This document shows, one piece after another, positions 1 to 14,200 of a DNA stretch of 64,000 bases. Positions within the stretch are counted from its first letter, which is position 1. Every line of letters starts with the position of its first letter. This stretch comes from Rhexocercosporidium sp. MPI-PUGE-AT-0058 (Eukaryota; Ascomycota; Leotiomycetes; Helotiales). The stretch spans positions 434,001 through 498,000 of the forward strand of contig JAGTJL010000020.1 in assembly GCA_020746875.1 (NCBI GenBank). Direction: 5' to 3'. The notes under the pieces are model-generated. The model ran no database searches. It saw nothing but the letters and a program-made list of their open reading frames with translations, and was not told the origin of the DNA. The position numbers were made by a program, and so were the translations under genes.

Positions 1-3000
1 TAAAGAAATACTTAATATTTAAGATAATTTAACGCACGAACTTAAAAAAACCTTAAAGGTTAAGCTTTTCGATACTTTTTAAGGAAATCGAAGGGACTTA
101 AAGACTTTTATTTTTTAAATAGAATTTTATTAATACTTTAATAACGACAAGTTCTTTATTAATAAGAGCTACGTCCTCTGAACGGTATTATATCTTAAAA
201 GCAAAGCTATATAATAGATCGAGCCGTTCCTTAGGGATTACTTCGAAAACGAGGACACCTGTAAGGCTATGCTTACTACGTAGATTATATTTAAGACTTA
301 AAAAAGATTTAAAAAGGAGATTTAATAAATATTCGGCGATATTAATAAAGTTAAAACGATAAAGACTTACTTATACGGTTTAAAGTAAATTAATAACGTA
401 ATAACTTATATTATGGAATTCTAAAAGCACGTTAATAAAACCGGCTAGAACTCTTAATCGCTTATTAACTACTATTAACGAGGACTTAAAGATTATATCC
501 GATTAAAACTTACCCGAATCGATCCTTAAGTAAGAGATATTTTTACCCTTATCGAATAAACCGTCCGAATTAATAATTGCTTACATAAGTTCAAGCGCGA
601 ATAGCAGACGTACGTAAGAGGGAGCTAGAGGCAGTTTAGCTATTAATAAAATAAGGGACGCCGACGATAAGGCAATTTTAAGGATAATTAATAATTAAAT
701 CTTATAAAGTACGACGCTACTTATAAAAAAAGGAAAGGCAAGGCACGACAGGAAGGGCTATTAAAGGAAGTTATAAATAAGCGGCGCGAAAAAAAGCTAT
801 GCTACGAGTATGGCCTTCCGGGGCATATAACGAGCTCGCACCGTAAGAAGGGCACTAAGAAGAAATAACTCAACTTTATAGAACGAAAGGCGTACGATAT
901 TACTAATATACCTCTTCTTCTCTTATTAAAGGAGATTTAACTTAGCGCTATTTACCGCTATATAATAATAAATAAGCTTAACGCTAATCATATTAACAGC
1001 TAAATTAAAAGTAATAGTAATAAAAGAGATAACGAGTAAAGTGAAACGAATAACGATTATATTCATTAATATATAATAAGACCTGAGTTCAGCGGCTGGA
1101 CTCAGTAAGACGAGTATTACGTCTAGTAATAAGTATTTAAAATTATACGTAAAGCGTAAAGCTTAAAAGATATAATTAATATCGAAAGAAGCAAAGACTC
1201 GTAATATTAAAGCAACGCTATACCGCTAAGTCTAATATTATCCGGACCTTAAAAGCGTGAGGTCTGGCGAGTTACTTAACGGAAAGAATACTTTATTTAA
1301 GAGGCTCTTAATATTAAATACTAAATAAACGTCAATATAAAAATCACTTATATTAAGCCAGGGGTCGTCCTACGCGAAAGGCCGCAATAAGGCGAGGAGC
1401 ACGAGGTAGTCTTTTAAAACAACTTATATATTACTTAAAGAATAGCGGACGTTAAGAATAGTATTTTTCGGACTTACGTTTAATAAATCTTAGTCGACGA
1501 AATACTATTTCGACAAATAATAATATAAATAAACGTAAAAGACGTATAAAAAGTTATTATAGAAATATTACGAAATCGAATATGAATTAATTCACGAGAT
1601 AACTTAAAGACTTATTATAAGAAGCCTTTTAAACCCTTCGTATCCTTAAGTACGAATTAATTATATTATATCTTATATAAAGATCCGGAGAATCAATAAT
1701 AAGAAAATATATTAATTAAAGAAATCTACGTTAAAGAAATAAACGGGCGTACGCTTATAATTATAAGGGAAGGCAATTACTTGACTCTCGACGTCAATAT
1801 TTAAAGAGTAAAACTACGGGTTATAATAGATTTCGGAGCGTAAAAGAATTTTATATCTTTTATTATTACGATTTAATATCTTCTGCCTATCGAAGTTAAA
1901 AAGACAAGTATTAATTAATACTCGCCGACAGAGGACTTGCCGCGAACGGCTTAATTAACGTATAAATAAAGATATTATATATAAGAATCGGTAGGCATTC
2001 CGAATATATCCAGTTCGATATAACCCGGATTAAAAAATATAATATTATCTTAGGCCTATTATAAATATAGCTTTATAATCCGAAAATCGATTGGAAAACG
2101 CAGAAACTAAAGTTTAATAATTACAAAAGCTATTTTTAAGATAAGAAATCAGCGAGAGGCTTAAAAGAGTTAAGCGCAATTTTTAAAAAAGAGCTAAAGA
2201 ATAAAGTAATTACTCTCGCGACAGACGATATACTATTAGAATATAAACGCTTTAAAGTATTATTTAAAGAAGAATTAAGTAATAGCGCCTTACTTAAATA
2301 TTAAGACTACGATTATTAAATTAAGTTAACTAAAAGCACGAAGTTAATATTTTAATTATTACGAAAATATTTAATTATAAACTTAATAACGATTAAGAAG
2401 TATATCGATGAAAACTTAGCGAAAAGGTTCATTTGAAAATCTAAATCCCCTTAAGGAAGTAACGTTTTCTTTGCAGCGAAGAAAGACGGTAAATAAAGAA
2501 TATATATCGACTACCGTCGATTAAATAATATTATAAAAAAGGATTATTACGTACTACCTTTAGCTAAGGAATTACGCGATAAGCTCAGCGGCGCTAAAAT
2601 CTTTATTTAGCTCGACTTATAAAGCGCGTATAACTTCGTAAAAATAATTAAAAGAAAAGAAGAAAAAATAATATTTCGTATATATTTCGGTTATTATAAG
2701 TATATAATTATGCTTTTTGGATTAATTAACGCGCTTATTATATTTTAGCGTTTAATTAATAATATTTTACGGCAATACTTAAACGTAATATATATATATT
2801 ATTTAAACGATATTTTAATTTATTTTAAAATAAAGGAATAATACGTGAAAGACGTTATAATAATATTAAAAAAGCTTAAAGCCTTTTTAATAATTTTAAA
2901 ACCCGAGAAGTATTATTTTTATAAGGAAGAAATTACCTTCTTAAGCTATATAATTACTATTATAAGATTAGTTATAAATCCTTAAAAGGTTAAGATAATC

Positions 3001-5060
3001 GTCGAGTGAATTAGGTTTATAAATATTAAAAAAGTATAATCTTTTTTAAGATTTATTAACTTTTATTAACGATTTATTCGAAACTACTCGAAGATCGCCG
3101 CATTACTTACGGAATTAATACGTAAGGACAAAGACTTCGACTAAAACGATAAGGTAAAGACAGCCTTTCGAGACTTTAAGGAAGCTTTTATTAAAGAATT
3201 AATCCTTATATCTTTCGATTTAAATAAAGAAATCACGATAAAAATAAACGCTTTTGATTATATTATTAAGGTTATGCTAAGCTAACCGGGCGAAGACGGC
3301 AAATAATAACTAGTCGTATATTATTTGCGGAAACTCTTATTAATAAAACTTAATTATAATATTTATAATAAAGAATTATTAAAAGCTATAAACGTAATAC
3401 GCGAATGAAAAGTTTATTTTAAGGAATTACTTTACAAAGTACGGATTTTAACGGATTATAAAAATCTTATTTATTTTACGATTATTAAAAAATTAAACCG
3501 ACGACAGGTTCGATAATATAAAATATTTTTTATAATTAAGCTTTAATTTTTATATATTAAGGAAATAGAAAACGCTAAAGCCGACGCTCTTAATAAGAAA
3601 CTAAAGTATTTTGTAAATAAAATACACGAGTTATATACCGTACTTAAAGAAGACAACGACTTGCTAATAATTAATTATAAACAATTAATAACGACAAGTT
3701 AAGTCCTCGAGAAAATCTGGAAACGCTATATTAATAATTTTATAATAACCGAATAAAAGAAGCAGTTAAGCGAAGGATTTTCTTTTACCGCCGCCGGAGC
3801 TCTTTTATATTAAAAACGAGTTTATATTCTAATTAAGAATAAAATAGACTTTATTAAAGAATAATATAGATTATTAGCTTATAAGTATTAAGGAATAGTT
3901 AAGATATTATTAAAGCTCTTTAAGGAATATTACTTTTTAAAAATAAAGAAAGTAATTAAGGACGTAGTCTTATTTTATAATATATATATACGAAATAAAG
4001 TAAACCGCTATGCGCCGTATAAGCTTATAAAGTCACCGACGATACCGCTACGCTTATAGAAGTCGATTGCCTTAGACTTTATAATCGAATTATTACTCTC
4101 GAAAGATCTGATTATCGGAATTACTTACGATTTTATTTACGTAATAACGGATAAAATAATAAAGTACGCGTATATAATATTAATATTAAGCACTTAAGAC
4201 GCGCTAATAATAGCGTAAGTATTCCTCCAAACGATTTTCGCGAATCACAGAATATTAAACGAGGTTATTTTAAATAAAAATAAGTTTTTTATTTTAAAGT
4301 TTTAGAAAATATTAATATTATTCTTAAAAATAAAATAAAAAATATTAACGGTATTTTATCCTTAAATCGACGGCTAAATAAAACGAATTAATTAAATAAT
4401 AAAGACTTATTTTTAATATTATATAAACTATAAGTAAGACGACTGAGTTTAATTACTCTTAATTACTTAATTTATATATAATAGCGCGGATTAAAAGACT
4501 ATTAAAGTATTACTGTTTTATACAAATTACGAGTATAACTCGACGGCATATAATATACCGATTACGGATTAAGGGACCGCGTATAAAGCTATATTATAAT
4601 AAAATGAACTTAAGTAATTATATAACGAATTATTAATAAATATTTTATTTATTATATAAAAATTAATTATTTATTATAATAAAAAGCGTAGCATAAGACT
4701 AACGCTAAAAAAAGGAGATAAAGTTTACTTATTTAAAAAGAATATCGCGATTAAACGATTAAATAATAAATTAAATTATAAAAAGCTAAGGCTATTTAAA
4801 ATTACAAAAGTTAAAGGATTAATTAATTATTAACTAGCACTTCCGAAAATTATAAATATTTACTTAATATTTTATATATTTCTCCTCGAACTAATATTAC
4901 TAAGGACATTATCAGCCTTTATTATAAAAGTATAATTAGTAAACTCGAACGCCGAATATAATATCGAAATTATTTTAAATTATTAATATTCTTACAACGT
5001 CGTTAAATACTTAATTAAATAAAAAAGGTATTTATAATCCGAAAATACTTAAAAACCTAA
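1..5060 (+). mobile_element. RIP-degraded Ty3/Gypsy chromovirus relic (5' end outside window)
   Basis: Plus-strand remains of gag-pol can be read through many stops. In order there is a gag zinc knuckle (about 800-841) with two of its metal ligands replaced (CYEYGLPGH, then H where the last C belongs), a protease-like segment near 1810-1840, reverse transcriptase (about 2440-2960, VFFAAKKDG then IDYRRLNN, with the YxDD box decayed to YLND near 2790), RNase H (about 3230-3560), integrase (about 3840-4560) and a chromodomain-like tail (SNAEYNIEIILNY, about 4940-4990). This order is that of Gypsy chromoviruses. TAA/TAG stops and TpA-rich sequence throughout fit C-to-T RIP on both strands. No LTR pair is visible, so neither boundary is certain. 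It cannot encode functional protein. Confidence 0.88.
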
Positions 5061-5149
5061 GTCTAACTTTTATTATTTTAAACAACTTTAAAAGTTTTAT
5101 TTACGAAACTTAGATTTATTTAAAAAGCCGAATCCGTAAAGTCAAGTAA

Positions 5150-5650
5150 AACTTACTCGACTAAAAGGAATTCGGCGGAATCGACGGCGGATGGCGGAGT
5201 AAGCGGGCGAGTAGCGGAGGCCTCCTGCCTCTCTTTCTCCGCAGTCTCTCGCGCCTTTACTTCTTTTAATTCGTTTATATTTTTAAAGCCGCGACAAAGC
5301 ATCTCTGCCTTTCGCTTCTTTAAGAACTTCTGTTAACGGGCTAAGCGATTAAAGCGGCCTATAACCTTTTATAAAGCCGCGGTTATCTCCTCTTAGACTC
5401 GCAAGAATTTATTACGCGCGGCCTTCTTTGCCTCGCGCGCTAAACGCTTCTCTACCTTTAACTTGTCTTTTGCTTTTTCGAGAGCATTTTAACTTCTAAT
5501 TAAGGGCATCTCGATATCATATCTTTTACTAACTTTAGTATACTCTGAGCAACGACTCGACTCGGAGGATATTACATACGTCTTATTATTTCGAATATAA
5601 AACGTATAAAGTATCGTCTCGAAACCGTTCTTTTCGATTCTGTAGGATAA
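5150..5650 (-). pseudogene. Antisense relic of a repeat-associated coiled-coil protein
   Basis: Read on the minus strand, this G+C-richer patch gives a broken but recognisable protein: a cysteine pair segment (SSESSRCSEY, about 5540-5565) followed by a long charged stretch (ALEKAKDKLKVEKRLAREA, about 5440-5495) and a basic segment ending in RKAEMLCRGF (about 5300). Proteins of this layout occur as hypothetical ORFs linked to fungal repeats; that is from memory of the pattern and no family name is assigned. Several stops interrupt it. It lies directly behind and opposite to the Gypsy chromodomain, so it may be an extra antisense ORF of that element or a nested insertion. Confidence 0.4.
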
Positions 5651-5808
5651 AGCGAATTATTTTTTTTTTCTTTTAAAAAATGCCGTATCTTTTTCTTTAA
5701 TATATACTTATTTAATTATAATAAAAAGGAAAAATAACCGTAAGACATATATAATATTTCCTTAAGCTATTTAAGCGTAAGAGCTACGCTAAGCTAGAAA
5801 AGGGATAA

Positions 5809-6289
5809 TATTACAAACGCCTCGCGTCCCGTAATACTAGACCCCGGGACAGCGTAATATTTAAAATTATAAACTTAAAAAAATAAAAGTTTTAAAAAGA
5901 ATATATTAAAAGAGTATCGCTTTTAAAAGTATTCTTTTAAAAGACCTTAATATTTAAGATTTTATAAGTCATATATTATATAAATATTATTATTAATAAA
6001 CGATTAAAAGACAAATAAGCCCTTAAATTACGCGACTTCTTTACGTAATAACCGCTAAGACTAATGAATCGCTAGAGGTCTAGCGGTCTTAGCGGTCTTA
6101 AGGAGAACGAAGGTTTTATAAAAGACTAACACGTCTATTATTAAATAAAAGCTTTATGCTTAATTAAAAATAATATTTTAATTATATTAATTATTATTTA
6201 TTTTACCGTACGTAATATATTTACTTCTCGATCATTGAGATTAACACAACCCACCGTATCTACACCGAGTAAATACACGGACCGTGATA
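5809..6289. repeat. LTR copy A (481 bp), RIP-mutated
   Basis: This segment aligns end to end with 7370-7850 at a constant offset of 1561. The two differ mainly by transitions; copy A is the more A+T-rich, for example GTAATACTAGACC against GTGACACTTGACC. Its end reads GTGATA where copy B reads GTGACA. The bases flanking copy A (gataa on the left, tattc on the right) do not match, so it shows no target-site duplication of its own. It could be one end of a broken element or a rearranged solo LTR. Confidence 0.72.
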
Positions 6290-7369
6290 TATTCCTAGGA
6301 ATAACTCGGTTTTTAAGACTATAATAGTTTTTAGAATATCTCCTCCTGGGACCCAGTGGTCGCCCAGAAGCGTCCGTAACATTCAGTTACTCGGCTTTTA
6401 TATTTATTTAAAATAAAATAAAAGAATTAATAGAAAATAATAATATAAATTATATTTTATAATAAAATAGAAAATTCTATAACGTACAGTAAATGCTTTT
6501 TATTTATAAACTTACCTTATAAGCTATATCTAAATTAATAACGTATAAAAGGAAGAATATTAACTTAATAGCTTTATTAACGGGGCTTATAATTATAATA
6601 AAGAAGTGAATCAAAGTACTGCGAGTAGTTTAAGTTGAATTAATTAATTATTATTTTAAATTATAGCAGTAAATCAGGAGAAATAGTTATTCTTTTAAAG
6701 GCGATCTACAGTAGCAGAACTTAATTAGATTACGTGCAGTGCCAAGGGAGCAGTTGCCCGTGCTTATACGACAGTTTCTCTAAGGTTTACTGTCGTACAG
6801 AATCAGAGGCCAAAAGTGAATCCACTCCTGAAAACCTCTTATCTAAGCTTATCTGATCTACCTCTATTTCGGGCTAACTTCGGCTAGCCAGCCCTTATTT
6901 TATACAAGAGTTACTTCTTAAATCTTTCTTAGGCATTCGCCTGTTCTTTACAAAATAATATTACTATTTATTTAATTTTGATTATATTAATCGCGAACCC
7001 TTTAGAATTATAATTAAAAACACGGTTATAAGCTTATTAATATTCTATACGTTCTTAATAATTCTTCCTTTTATATTTTAAAAGAATTATATATTTGCCC
7101 TTTTCTTAACGTAAAGCCCGAGGTTCGTCGGCTATTATTAAAAGATTTCTTACGTTACTTTTAGTATTCACAAGAGTTTTTAATTTAAAAGGTTAAAAGA
7201 GCTAAGCTTTCGCTGTTATTTTAAAAGGATATTATATGAAATCGTCGTCGTATATTCGGCAATATTTAGCGATAAGGCTGTCGAGGATATTATTCCGTTT
7301 TTTAAAAGCCTAAAGTTATTTTTATATTATAATAATATTATTTACTAGCGTATTTTCAGCGATTCCTTA
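6290..7369. other. Spacer between the two LTR copies, no gene recognised
   Basis: No coding frame is supported. Most is A+T-rich, but 6680-6950 has near-normal composition and so has escaped heavy RIP. It contains a perfect 9-bp inverted repeat (tacgacagt at about 6767-6775 and its complement at about 6789-6797). A C-rich patch near 6345-6385 is also less mutated. Confidence 0.5.
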
Positions 7370-7850
7370 TATTACGAACGCCCCGCGTCCCGTGACACTT
7401 GACCCCGGGACAGCGTAATACTTAAGATTATAAGCTCAAGAGGGTGAGAGTTTTAGGAAAAGAATACTAAGAAAGTATTACTTCTGGAAGCACCGCTTTA
7501 AGAGACCTTAATACTTAGAATTTCATAAGTCATATATTATATAATTATTATTATCGATAAACAACTAAAGGGCAAATAAACCCTTAGATTACGCGACCCT
7601 TATACGTTACGACCGCCAAGACCGGTGGACCGCTAGAAGTCCAGCGGTCTTAGCGGTCCTAAAAGCACGAGAGGTTCTATATAAGACTAGCACGTCTGTT
7701 ATTAAATAGGAGCTTTATATTTAATTAAAAATAATATCTTAATTATATTAATTATTATTTATTTTATTATACGTGATATACTTACTTCCCGATTATTAAG
7801 ATTAACACAATCCACCGTATCTACACCGAGTAAATACACGGACCGTGACA
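7370..7850. repeat. LTR copy B: solo LTR with 5-bp target-site duplication CCTTA
   Basis: This is the second copy of the 481-bp LTR. It is flanked on both sides by an identical 5-mer, CCTTA at 7365-7369 and CCTTA at 7851-7855. That is what remains when an LTR retrotransposon inserts and its two LTRs recombine. The right end is ...GTGACA, a normal LTR terminus. The left end, TATTACG, is consistent with an original TG changed to TA. The lower mutation load than copy A suggests a younger insertion or a RIP gradient. Confidence 0.78.
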
Positions 7851-7855
7851 CCTTA

Positions 7856-8033
7856 GTGTTTCAAGGTATCCGATCGTTATCTTTATCGGCTTAAAGCTAG
7901 CGTTAATAATCTTTTAATTTAAGTTATTATATAATAATTAAGCTAACGATAAGAGAATAATAATTAAAATATAATAATTACTAACACGCTAAAGTAATTA
8001 TAATATAATAAAATAACTAAAGAAGCGCTATAA
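7856..8033. other. A+T-rich spacer, nothing recognised
   Basis: Short RIP-affected sequence between the solo LTR and the Copia element. No coding or structural signal is visible. Confidence 0.5.
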
Positions 8034-8038
8034 ACTCG

Positions 8039-8227
8039 TATCGCGCCCTAGCGCAGTCTACTGGTCATGTGTATGCTCTCGTAAGTACTTACGTATATAT
8101 ATACTCGGGTCATAGTCCTCTCTTATAAAAGGTAACGCTTATTTTAATAAATCTTTTAAACTCTTACTCTTTACGTTAATTATAGAACTCTTAAACTACT
8201 AAAAGCTTACTTTACTTTTATATAATA
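8039..8227 (+). repeat. Left LTR of the Copia element
   Basis: It aligns with 16172-16360 at a constant offset of 8133. Differences are almost all C-to-T or G-to-A in this copy; for instance the last ten bases are ttatataata here and ctgtacgaca in the right LTR. The left LTR is therefore more heavily mutated. Confidence 0.85.
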
Positions 8228-11200
8228 ATTAAGAATTATATTTGTTTTTATAAACTACCTTTAATATATATAGATTTCGAGCTTTAATTAAGCTTATTTA
8301 ATTTTAATTTTATAATCTTCGTTTCCTTTCCTTATAATTAAACCCTAATGCTTCTTTTGGCGCAATTATTAAAATATTATTATACAATAGTCCTAGCGGT
8401 TTTAACGTAAATATTATATACTTAAAGCCTAAAGACTTCTCGTTATAAATGAATTATTTAACTTTTAGCGCTTAAATACTCGGACTTTAGCCTTTTATTA
8501 ATTTAAATGCTTTTAATATAGAAATACTAGCTAAAATTATTAATAAAAATTTACGGACCGCCGAGTAAATCGCTTAATAAAAGAATAATTTCGTTAAATT
8601 AAATTATATAATGAAAACGAACGAGTATAACGAATAACTTTAGAAATAAGCGCTTAATTATTATATAATAATTACGTCTTCCTCGGACTAAATAATTGCA
8701 AGCTTTAACGCTTTTATTACCCTTTTTCTTACTCGACCGCACGAGCTTATTAAAATAATCGTAAAATTTTATTAAAAGAAAGTCGAGGCCGAAGTTAAAG
8801 CGTATATTATAAAGTGCGTAATATAACAATTACGAATCACGGTATACCTTAAGTTTTACGAATAGATTAAGAAAACTATAAGCCGTTAATTCTTTAATAT
8901 AGCGGTTATATAACTTATCGTTAAGAAAAGAATTAATATTTAAGCATTAATTTATACGCTTAAGATAGTTTTATATTAAATGAATATAACGATTTAAACG
9001 ACAACTCGCTAAGATTATTTATAATTCCTAAATATAAAAAACGTCCGAAACCCAAAGGTTTAAATTATATAATATTAAGAGTTAATTCGTAAAAGGAATT
9101 TATATTATATATTAAAAGTACTTAACACCCTTAATATTAACCTTTTTTTAATTGCAGTTAGTAACTTTAACAGCTTATGAGCTTAAAAGTACTTTTTTAA
9201 GACTAAGGAAGTCGACGAGCTCGAGATACTTCTTAAATACTCCTTAGAATAGCTTGCACGGTTATTTTATTTTAATTAAGTTAATCGCCAGTATTAATAA
9301 TTTGTCGGTAGAAAATCAAAGTATAATTATTTCTTTACTTTTGGTTTACGCTTTAATAATAATAAGACACTCGACTCGGAAGCTTTTAATTTATATAATA
9401 AAAGATTAAATCGATTTAAGACAAAAGGAAAACTTATAGAAAAGGCATGTTTATGCTTAAAGGATAAAACTTATTATTAGTTTCCCTTAAATTATATTTA
9501 TCTTTAAATAGCAGTTTATAAAAAAGTATTTATTAAATATTAAAATAAAATAACTCGTTTAAACTTAAAAATAAATAATTAATACTATAATGAGATTCGG
9601 TAACGGTTTATTATATTATAATAGAAAGCTCTTTATAAGCAAATAAGCTTAAATAAGCCTTTCTCTTAATTAATAAAAGATTTCTTAGCGAAATTAAATA
9701 AATAAGGATTTAATAAATTAAATAAAAAGAAGTTTACTTTTCTTAAAAACTTATTAAATAAAAAAAGAATAAGCGGGACTTACGCGTACTTAGTGCTTTT
9801 GCTTAATTTAGCCGAGTATTTAGCTACGGGTATATATTTCCTTTAGAATTCACTTTATTTTTTATTAAACTTTATTTTATTAAACAATTATAAAACGACT
9901 AATTTAATTAACGATTATTTAATATTATTAAAAAGATTTTTTATAAAATCTACTCTTAAGGATTTAGTTAAGTATAAGAGCTCTTAATTACTTATTATCA
10001 GGCGTGAAACTCGAGTTATAAAAGGAGTACTTAAGGGTTCGAATAGTAAATCATTTAATTTTACGCTTTATAACGTCGTAATTATAGAAAACTTTTATAT
10101 TAATATTATCTTTAAAGCTTGTCTTTATAAGACTAGTCTTTAGTTTTATAATATGGACTACACTTTAAAATAAAACGAAAAAGGCTTATTAATTAGAGAA
10201 TATTATATAATATAATAGCTAAAGCGTAAACAAAACTTCGTTTTCTTTAAATATAAGTTACGTTTAATTTACTTTTTAAATACTTAGAATATATTCTTAA
10301 GCGTTATAGAAATTATAATGTTTTTAACGCTTTTTAAAAGAATAAATAAATTATATAAATTATTTAAAGATTATAAGCACTTTAAAATAGACTCGAAGCG
10401 TATTTAATATTTACGAGTAAGCTATTTAAGCCCGGATACTTTAAGGAAATTAATAAGCACGGCAAGAAATGCTAAAATTATTAAAGTAATAAGGAGAATT
10501 AAGTGCGAGTAATATGCTTTAACTTATATTACTTAAGTAATTTTTAAATACTTATTAAAAAGGAAATCTTTTAAATTATTTTAAAAAATTATTTAAGATT
10601 TATTTAATTATTTAAAATATTAAAGTAATTATTCTTAGCTTTTCGTGCTTAAATGCGAGTATAGCGAATTACTTATTAATTATATATTATAAATAAAAGA
10701 ATATAATAAAGTATTTTAATATATTAAGAGCTTTAAAGCTTAGGTTTAAAAGTAGTTTAGACTTTTAATATATAAATTTAAATATAATTAAGAGAAAGCA
10801 GTTATTATAATTCGAGGATTTATAAAATATAAGAAATAGGCTAATAAACTCGGAATTGACTTCGAGCTCTTACTAACGGCAACTCATAAGTTAAATGGCG
10901 GAGCCGAACGAGCTAGTTAAGAAGCAATTAATAAAGGCATTAAAATAAGACTATTAACTAATTTTCCCGTGAATTTAAGTATTAAATGTATACTTGTAGG
11001 GATTTATTTATATAATAAAAGCTTAAGGCGAGTAAATAACTGGCTATTACTTATTAAAATTAACGATAAGTAATTTTAAAACTATTTTCGGTGGTATAAC
11101 CTAGCGCTTATTATAAGACTTATTATAAATTTTAAATTAAATTAAAATGAGATTTATATATATAATTATAAAGCGTATTTATTAATAATAAAAAGAGTTA

Positions 11201-14200
11201 AAAGATAAGATAAGAAAGCGTTTAAAACAATTGCGCGTGTATATATTAAATATTTTATAAGTTTTTACGCTTTTAATATTTATAGGATTTAAATGTTACG
11301 TTTTAATAGAATAATTATTACGCGTAACGTGTGTTTTGACGAAAATAGCTTTTATATTATTTTAAGTAAAGAAGTAAAGATTACGATTTAAGAAGCTCGA
11401 TTTATTTGCGATCTTATTAAGGAGGATAAGTCTATTATAAACTAGGCTGAAATCATTAAGAATATTATTAAAAATGTAATTATTAAAGAAAATAATACGA
11501 ATCTTTTAAGCGAAGACTTATTTTAATTATATATTAAATGAATTTAAAGATTAGTTAAAAGCTTTAAGAGTTAGAACTCGGGGGTAAAAGAGTATATTAA
11601 TAGCTTAAGTATAATAAATAGACTTTTAATTTTAAAATATATTTTTGTTTTAAAAGGCCTTCTTAAATAGAGTAAAGAATTAAAAGAGAATGCGTTAAAC
11701 CGAGAGTTTACTTTAAGTATAAAGTAGGACTTAGAGGCATTCGACTCGCGTGAGAGTATATAATTTATTAATTAAGATTTAAATATATTATAAAATTAAG
11801 CGCGGGATTTGTTTTAATTATTACGTATTAAGATTTAAATACCGTCGAGACTTCGATTATAAAAGGAGTCTTTAATAATAATTTTAATATTATATTCTTA
11901 AACTAAAGCATAAAATACTTAAACGACGGAAGTAAGACAGGCAAGAGTAATACGCTCTTAAACTATAGCGGAAAAAGCTTAATTAAAATTAAATATATTT
12001 ATTAAAAGTTCGGCAAAAGTAAAAAAGCTAGTTAAAAGTAAAAGGAAAAGAAGAAGATTATAAAAGGATTAAAGTAATAAAGTATTTATAATACTTATAG
12101 CTTTCCTTAAATAAACACGCCTCGATAAAAGTAACTTTAAGCTCGGGGGTAAGCCTGATTTCGGAGGTAATTAAATCTTTAATTAATATAATAATCTTCG
12201 GTTTGAAATTAATTAAATGCTTTAAGAGCTTATATTTAATTAATATATATTACTAAAAGAATAAGATAATTTTCGAGATTTAACGAAGATTATATATTAT
12301 ATAATTATAATAATAATATAATCGAGCCGCTAATTATTAAAAGGGAAGATTTTACTTTTAAAAATTAAAGTTTAAGATTTTTTATTTAAATTAAAATAAT
12401 AAAGCGATCTTAAGAATTACTTAATAAAAGAATAATTTAAAGAAAATATAAGCCTAAAGATAAAGATAATAAATAAATAAGGTTATTAAACCTTAGAATT
12501 ATTTAATTTAAGTATTATATTAATACTTATCTTACTTATATAAGTTTTTAAGTATAAGCCCGATTCAAAAGGATATATTTTAAAATATAAATCTCGAATT
12601 ATTATATAAGGTGATTTTTAAAGTAAATTAACGATTATCTTTATATACGCTAGCACGCTTTTAATTAAATCCTTTTAAATTACTATAGCGCTCGTAATCT
12701 ATTTTGACTTAGAAGTCAAGTGCTTCGACGTAATTAATGCGTTTATTAACGCCTTTTAGAATATAAACGGCGAAACCGTATATTATAAATTCCCTTTAAG
12801 TTTTAATAAGCCTAAATATATATTACGAATTAATCGCGCTTTTTACGGGATGCGTGACTCTTCGTATTTATAATATAAGTATATTAATAAAACGTTAATA
12901 AATTTAAGGTTAATTTTATATTTAAAGGAATTATATATATTTATAAACCTTATTTATAAGATCTTTATTCTCTTTTACGTAAATAACATTTAAGTGTTTT
13001 ATTATCGAGACGACTTAAAGCTTAAATAAGATTTCATTAAGCGATTAAATTAAGCGTATAATATACATAATCTTAAAGATATTAAATAATTCCTAAGGAT
13101 TAAGATAGTACGCAACAGAAAGCGTAAGACTATTTCTTTAATTTATAGTTAATATATTAAAAAGATTACTCGAAAGTTTGAATAAGTTAATAAGAAGTGT
13201 CTTACGATATTACTTCTTTAAATCAATCTTATTAAGTATAAAGGATAAACTTTAAAGAAATATATTAAAGCTTATTAAAAAAGAATTAGGTCGGTATTAT
13301 ATATAGCGATTATTATAAGACTAAACGTAGCTTTTGCGATTACTTAACTCTTATAGTTTGCGACAAATCCTAGTTTAAAGCATTTTATAATTATATATTA
13401 ACTTATTTATTACTTATTTAACACGCGCTTTTTGGGCATTATATATAAAGGTAATTAAAAGAGAGCGCTTTATATTACTTTAAATATATCTTTTGCGAAT
13501 AACGTCGACACTCAGAAGTTATTTTAAGGTTATATAATCTTATTATTTAATAAGTTAATAATTTAAAAAGCATTAAAGTAATCCACGATTATTACGTTAA
13601 TTACTAAAGCGAAACTATTAGCGTTAATGCATATTAAAAAAGAAGTTATAACTTTTTAACGATTCTTTTAAAACTTAACTCTTAATATTAATAAGACTTA
13701 AGAGATTTTCTATAATAATTAATAAACGATTAAACTAATTGTAAATAATATTAAGAGGATTATTATTAAGCTTTATTATATAAATATTTAAAATATGTGG
13801 CTTAAATAAGAATATACTCGTGGATTATTTAAAATAATATATCTTCTAACTGCTAATATGCCTGCTAATAGGCTCACGAAGAATCTGTCTTATTAGAAAT
13901 TCGAGCTTTTTAGAGCACTTTTAAACTTTAATAATTACCGATCTTAAGTTAAGGAGCTTTAAATACATTTATTAAAAGTATATTAAGAATATTTTTATAC
14001 GATTTTTTATTTATAAAACTTTTTTAATTTAATATTTTAAGTATTTGCGCTTTAAAAACGCCGAACGTAAACGCGAAATCCAGCTTAAGCTTAGGCAGAG
14101 ACTATTTAAATCCGGCCCGAGCTCAGGCAAAGTCCGTATAAATTTAGTCCGAGCTCACAAATAATTCACTAAAAGCGTAAAAAGAATCCACTTAAGCTTA

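Noticed and set aside
5809..7850. A single 2-kb element with two LTRs
   Set aside because: The right LTR has its own perfect flanking duplication and the left does not, so two separate events fit better.
8599..8829. 76-codon minus-strand frame
   Set aside because: It lies in RIP-mutated Copia sequence on the strand opposite to pol, and its composition reflects A+T richness only.
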